Shown here: piece after piece, positions 35,439-38,905 of the stretch
How positions within the stretch are numbered: position 1 is the stretch's first letter
How the letters are laid out: each line of letters begins with the position of its first letter
Assembly (NCBI GenBank): GCA_025057175.1
Contig: JANWYE010000009.1
Span: forward strand, 1 to 38,905
Length of the DNA stretch: 38,905 nucleotides
From: Chloroflexus sp.
GTDB taxonomy: Bacteria; Chloroflexota; Chloroflexia; Chloroflexales; Chloroflexaceae
Reading direction: 5' to 3'
The notes under the pieces: generated by a model
The model's input: only the letters and a program-made list of their open reading frames with translations
Databases searched by the model: none
What the model was told of the DNA's origin: nothing
Translations under genes and position numbers: made by a program

Positions 35439-35876
35439 GCCGACGCATGATGCGCCGCCGCTGGGGATGCCCAGAGGAACTTCCCGACTCCCCGCCCGCC
35501 GCAAGGCGGAAGGCTGCCCCGCGAAACAGCAAGCGGGGGCGCCGGTCGAGTAATCGGCCGGTGACGCAAGACGGCAACAGAGAACAGTCCCGCCGGGGTT
35601 CCGGTAAGGGGTGAAACGGTCGGGTAAGAGCCGACCAGCGCCGGCAGCAATGCCGGCGGCTAGGCGACTGCGCCGGCTGATGGGGAGCAAGGTGCGTGGG
35701 GCGGGCTTATCGGTGGGAGAATGCGGCTCTGCCGTGTTCGTAATACCACCCCGTTCGCTCGCATCGCCGCCGCGACGGCAACCCGGGTAACACCCGGCGC
35801 GCTAGGAGCGGCCGCTGCTTAGCAGCGAGAGAGATGGCGGCAGACAACAGAATCGGGGGTACGGTCATGCGTCGGC
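35439..35876 (+). ncRNA. rnpB: RNase P RNA (catalytic component)
   Basis: About 438 nt, the RNA that trims tRNA 5' leaders. The P1 helix is perfect: GCCGACGCATGA (35439-35450) pairs with TCATGCGTCGGC (35865-35876). Conserved parts are GAGGAACTTCCCGACTCC (35474-35491; usual form GAGGAAAGTCCGGGCTCC), AACAGAGAACA, GGTAAGGGGTGAAACGGTCGG (from 35603) with the GTAAGAGC loop, GGGGAGCAAGG and the 3' ACAGAATCGGGGG (35847-35859). P4 is kept by compensatory change: CCCGA (35483-35487) pairs with TCGGG (35853-35857). Features resemble the bacterial A type. The P1 3' strand overlaps the stop codon of the convergent histidine kinase. Confidence 0.93.
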
Positions 35877-38156
35877 TCGTTCCCCTACCATGCGCGATAC
35901 CGCAACCACCGGCAAATCGCAAAAGAAGGTTGACCCCTCACCTAATGTGCTCTCGACCCCAATCTTCCCGCCCATGTAGGTAATCAAGCGGCGGCAGATA
36001 GCAAGGCCAAGGCCAACACCCTGCACGCGCTGCCCGTTTGGCTGCCTAATGCGTTGGAACTCTTCAAAGATCCGCTCTTGATCGGCTGGGGCAATCCCCA
36101 CGCCGGTATCTTTGACGCAGATTCGCAACCAGTTGCCGCGCAGTTCAGCACAGATTTCGACTGTTCCATTTGGACGGTTGAATTTGATCGCATTGCTCAC
36201 CAGATTGATTAACACTTGTTCGAGCCGGCCAGCGTTGGCTGACACTCGCGGCAAATCGGGTGGAGTATTTACCTTAAGGGTCAGGTTGCGTTCGCGGGCT
36301 TGCGGCAACATCTGGCCGGCAACGTTTTGGATAATCGGGTTGACCTCTACTGGCTCAACCTCCATCTCAAGCTGGCCGGCCTCCATGCGTGAAAACTCAA
36401 GAATATCGCTAATCAACCGCATCAAGTTGAGGCTGGACTGCTTCATATAGCCGAGCGTCTCTTGCACGTCTGGGTTGAGTTCACCTAACACACCGCGGCG
36501 CAGCATATCGGTGTAGCCGATGATCGAAGTCAGCGGCGTGCGCAACTCGTGGCTGACAGTAGCGAGAAAGCCGGTCTTGAGCCGGTCGGCTCGCTGTACC
36601 TGTTCGTACAGGCGAATGCGAATGATCGCGTCAGTAATCAATTCGCCGATCGCCGTGACCAGCTCGCTCAGGGTAGGCGACATTGTTTTGGGAGTGCTGG
36701 CCGCTAACCCCAAAATGCCAGTAGCGTGGTGTTCGTGACGAAGAGGCACTAGCAACAACGACTGCAAACCCTCTTGGCGTAGGCCCATCGCTAGCGGATC
36801 TTCCTCAGTTAATTCTGTGAGGTTGATCAATTCTGGGCGGCCTTGCTGAATACGCTGAAGCAGGGTAATAGCCGCTGCTCCGCCGATCGTTTCGTTCTGC
36901 AAGTGGCCGGCGCCGTTAGGAGTGTAATCAACTACTACTGTAATGCGCTGCTGCGCTTCGTCGATCAAACCAATCGCTACCCGTTCCCAATGGCCTTCAC
37001 GCACGATGATCCGTGCGATTGTGTTGAGTAGCGAGCTAGTTTCTTGGGCGGTGTTAGCGCTGCGCGCAATCGCGTTAATCAGGCGCAGCGCAGCGATATG
37101 GCGGGCGCGTTCTTGTTCGGCCCGTATCCGTTCGCTCACATCACGCAACAACACCAACGAACCAGTGGCGATCCCGGCGGCTGATTGGAGTGGCCGGATG
37201 CGCACTTCAATCGCTTGGGTGCCGTTGTCGAGAATGATTGGCCGATTCGGCGCCGTGAGCGTTGTATTTAGCAGATGTTGGAGATCACGCCCAAACGGTG
37301 AGGAGGCAACCAATTGGGCAAGTGGTCGTCCAATCCAGCGCTCGCTGTGGACATCAAGCAAGCGGGGCGCATGTTGGTTAATCTCGGCGACTAGCCCGCG
37401 GCTATCGAGCACGATCAGACCATCGGGCAATCCGGCAATCACCTCCTGCTCGGCTAATGGCGCTAAGTCGTACAGCCGGTAGCGCATTGTCGTGTAGATA
37501 CCGAGTGCGGCTGAGATAAAAAGCAAGATCGGTGTGGGATCATCGTTCCACGGCACCTTCAAGCCGCTGAGAAAGGCAATATTACCGGCAGCCGGGATGA
37601 GCGCAGCGGTTAGCATCAGGCGAGCATGGTAACGATGCACTGGCGGCGCTTGCCACGATGCGCGCGCTAGCACGATGATACCAATCGCGAGGCAGAGGTA
37701 GGCGTAAACGGTATGGAACCAGAAGGCCGGCCCGCGCGTTACCGAGAGCCAGAGAAAAGGGCGCGAGGTGTCGGCTGTTACTGTTGACCACCAGAGATAA
37801 TGCAGGTTGTTGGTCAAGGCCAGCACCAGTGCGATCAGTTCGGGCACAAAAATGCCACGCCGCAGCCAACGCGGCACTCGCCACCATTCGCCGGAATAGG
37901 CCAGCGCAATGAGGAGCCAGCATGGCCCGATCATCACGATGCCGACATTCTGCAACAATGACCAGAAGAGGGTGCCTTCAAAGGTGGTGTCAGCAATACT
38001 TAAAGCGTGACACGCATTCCACCACGCAATTGCGGCCAGCAAGAGAGTGAACGGACGGCCACCGCGATAGTAACGGTTTTGCCACATCACGATCGCCAAT
38101 CCGGCGGAAATAATTGCCGGAATGAGGTAGATCATCACAAACGGTATTGCCGCCAT
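35865..38156 (-). CDS. Sensor histidine kinase: 7TM, PAS, GAF, HisKA, HATPase
   Basis: A 763-aa membrane sensor kinase. Residues 1-225 form seven hydrophobic segments of the HisKA_7TM type (FVMIYLIPAIISAGLAIVMW first). A PAS domain follows at about 233-345 (LPDGLIVLDSRGLVAEINQHA) and a GAF domain at about 360-515. HisKA has His536 in SHELRTPLTSIIGY, and HATPase_c has the N box LINLVSNAIKFN, G1 DTGVGIA and G2 GVGLGLAICRRL. It autophosphorylates His536 and passes phosphate to a response regulator that is not adjacent here. The track start is a TTG at 38183 inside a 16-bp tandem duplication; the ATG at 38156 fits the first membrane segment better, though its binding site is weak. The last 12 bases overlap rnpB in antisense. 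Confidence 0.93.
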   Translation of the reverse strand: MAAIPFVMIYLIPAIISAGLAIVMWQNRYYRGGRPFTLLLAAIAWWNACHALSIADTTFEGTLFWSLLQNVGIVMIGPCWLLIALAYSGEWWRVPRWLRRGIFVPELIALVLALTNNLHYLWWSTVTADTSRPFLWLSVTRGPAFWFHTVYAYLCLAIGIIVLARASWQAPPVHRYHARLMLTAALIPAAGNIAFLSGLKVPWNDDPTPILLFISAALGIYTTMRYRLYDLAPLAEQEVIAGLPDGLIVLDSRGLVAEINQHAPRLLDVHSERWIGRPLAQLVASSPFGRDLQHLLNTTLTAPNRPIILDNGTQAIEVRIRPLQSAAGIATGSLVLLRDVSERIRAEQERARHIAALRLINAIARSANTAQETSSLLNTIARIIVREGHWERVAIGLIDEAQQRITVVVDYTPNGAGHLQNETIGGAAAITLLQRIQQGRPELINLTELTEEDPLAMGLRQEGLQSLLLVPLRHEHHATGILGLAASTPKTMSPTLSELVTAIGELITDAIIRIRLYEQVQRADRLKTGFLATVSHELRTPLTSIIGYTDMLRRGVLGELNPDVQETLGYMKQSSLNLMRLISDILEFSRMEAGQLEMEVEPVEVNPIIQNVAGQMLPQARERNLTLKVNTPPDLPRVSANAGRLEQVLINLVSNAIKFNRPNGTVEICAELRGNWLRICVKDTGVGIAPADQERIFEEFQRIRQPNGQRVQGVGLGLAICRRLITYMGGKIGVESTLGEGSTFFCDLPVVAVSRMVGERADA

Positions 38157-38168
38157 AGGTGCGTTTCG

Positions 38169-38200
38169 CTCAGATGTGATCAAGCTCAGATGTGATCAAG
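38169..38200. repeat. Perfect 16-bp tandem duplication upstream of the kinase
   Basis: CTCAGATGTGATCAAG occurs twice without a gap, just before the kinase start codon on the minus strand. A third related piece (AATGTGATCCGG) follows at about 38210. It may be a duplicated regulator site or a recent slippage event. It changes the track's chosen start region, so the TTG start is suspect. Confidence 0.8.
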
Positions 38201-38694
38201 CATTGTGCAGAATGTGATCCGGCAATGGCTTTGTCTGTTGGAACCCTCTCTTGCCCGAACTGATGCGGCGAAGAGCATTAGGGTGTTGCGTTTACTATAT
38301 CGCCTATTGTACTTCAAAAGAATGAACGGCGATAGATACTTTCCTTACACAATTGATAGCGATATGGTTTGCCGCCTATCGCTGACAGTTTCAAGAAGGT
38401 GTCTAGTGGCGACCAATGCATTGAGGTTATGGCAATTCAACCGCCCTGCTCAATGTGTCATGAAGCGCGCAGACGGTGCAGGTAAGGGGTGCAATCGGGC
38501 TGCGCTGGTTGTGGTCAACGTGGTGTCAATTTTGTTATTCACCCTAACATTATAATCGTCTATCATAATTGATCCGGTGTGCAAGCGGGTTTGTCAATGA
38601 GGAGAGCAAGCGATACAGTCATGCATCATCTTGTCTGAAATGTTGAATTATGCTATCGTTGACACAGTATCGGTCATCTAACTACGGGCAGGCT
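38201..38694. other. Gene-poor intergenic region
   Basis: About 490 bases, more AT-rich than the surroundings, between the divergent kinase and the last partial gene. The one long ORF (38205-38555) has no binding site or family resemblance and I do not treat it as a gene. Small inverted pieces (GGCGATAG/CTATCGC around 38331 and 38388) and an AT-rich CATTATAATCG at 38549-38559 are seen. The region probably holds the promoters of the two divergent genes; TTGACA at 38659-38664 is a -35 candidate for the right-hand gene without a clear -10. Confidence 0.5.
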
Positions 38695-38905
38695 ATGGCG
38701 TCCGCCACACAGTGCTTACCGATCATCACGACCGATCAGGCGTTAATAGCACAACTCAGTGCGCTGTTGGGGCCGGCATGGCAGGTCGTGCCGGTAGCAA
38801 CAGTCGGTTCCACTTCCCCATACCTCATTGATCTACGAGCGCAGATGCCGCCAGATCTAGCATCTCAGGCCGAACAACTCCCGCTCATCGGTTTGGTTCT
38901 TGATT
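38695..38905 (+). CDS. Unidentified gene, 5' part only (cut by window end)
   Basis: An open frame of 70 codons from an ATG at 38695 to the window edge, with GGGCAGG just upstream. It reads MASATQCLPIITTDQALIAQLS and later SPYLIDLRAQMPPDLASQAEQ. The alternation of strand-like (LPIITT, WQVVPVAT, YLIDLRA, LIGLVLD) and helix-like parts suggests an alpha/beta domain, perhaps receiver-like, but I do not recognise a family. It is divergent from the sensor kinase, so a signalling role would be reasonable but is only inferred. It is absent from the ORF track because it is truncated. Confidence 0.55.
   Translation, partial: MASATQCLPIITTDQALIAQLSALLGPAWQVVPVATVGSTSPYLIDLRAQMPPDLASQAEQLPLIGLVLD

Noticed and set aside
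35439-35876. Cobalamin-type riboswitch or small coding genes (ORFs 35412-35690, 35423-35650 and 35707-35922 on the minus strand)
   Set aside because: The GGTAAGGGGTGAAA...GGTAAGAGC core, the P1 and P4 pairings and the ACAGAA 3' end identify RNase P RNA; the ORFs are antisense shadows.
38205-38555. 116-aa ORF on the plus strand
   Set aside because: No ribosome binding site, no family resemblance, unusual composition compared with neighbouring genes; probably random open frame in an intergenic region.

Overview
The window looks like chromosomal DNA of a Chloroflexota bacterium, most likely a Chloroflexus-type filamentous phototroph. This is inference from the moderately high GC, the alaS / baseplate-J-like gene / ruvX order, a DUF507 gene, many G- or C-rich dispersed repeats, and the style of the RNase P RNA. 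I see no phage genes, transposases, tRNA genes or CRISPR arrays.

Layout. (1) 1-1260: a two-gene HEPN-MNT module (minus strand) set between two clusters of an ~84-bp G-rich repeat. (2) 1261-24768: a 23.5-kb, all-minus-strand sugar-polymer utilisation cluster. In transcription order it reads: GH94 phosphorylase, lipoprotein solute-binding protein, giant 948-aa solute-binding protein, permease pair A, an NHL-TPR-Yip1 membrane protein, a DUF5696 protein, permease pair B, an exported GH144-type ('glycoamylase') lipoprotein, a LacI regulator, a cytoplasmic GH144-type protein, a GH35 protein and a GH3 beta-glucosidase. A strong promoter (TTGACA-16-TACAAT) with three TGAAA-TTTCA operators lies just upstream of GH94. 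(3) 25052-25360: dispersed repeats. (4) 25495-31889: DUF507 (plus), then a GNAT acetyltransferase, ruvX, a baseplate-J-like membrane protein and alaS (all minus). (5) 32108-35243, plus strand: an acyl-CoA dehydrogenase of the glutaryl-CoA type and nicotinate phosphoribosyltransferase, the latter behind a strong promoter with an overlapping palindromic operator. (6) 35402-35876: the RNase P RNA gene, whose 3' P1 strand overlaps the 3' end of a convergent 7TM-PAS-GAF histidine kinase. (7) 38201-38905: a gene-poor stretch and the start of an unidentified gene cut by the window edge.

How the main cluster may work (inference): the surface GH144-type lipoprotein cuts a beta-glucan, possibly beta-1,2-glucan. 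Two binding proteins and two CUT1 permease pairs import the oligosaccharides using an ATPase encoded elsewhere. Cytoplasmic GH144-type, GH94, GH3 and GH35 enzymes finish degradation, and the LacI protein closes a feedback loop at the GH94 promoter. The NHL-TPR-Yip1 and DUF5696 proteins lodged between the two permease pairs are the least understood part and the best candidate for an undescribed system.

Several ORF-track starts were moved to downstream ATG/GTG codons with good ribosome binding sites; each change is explained in its entry.
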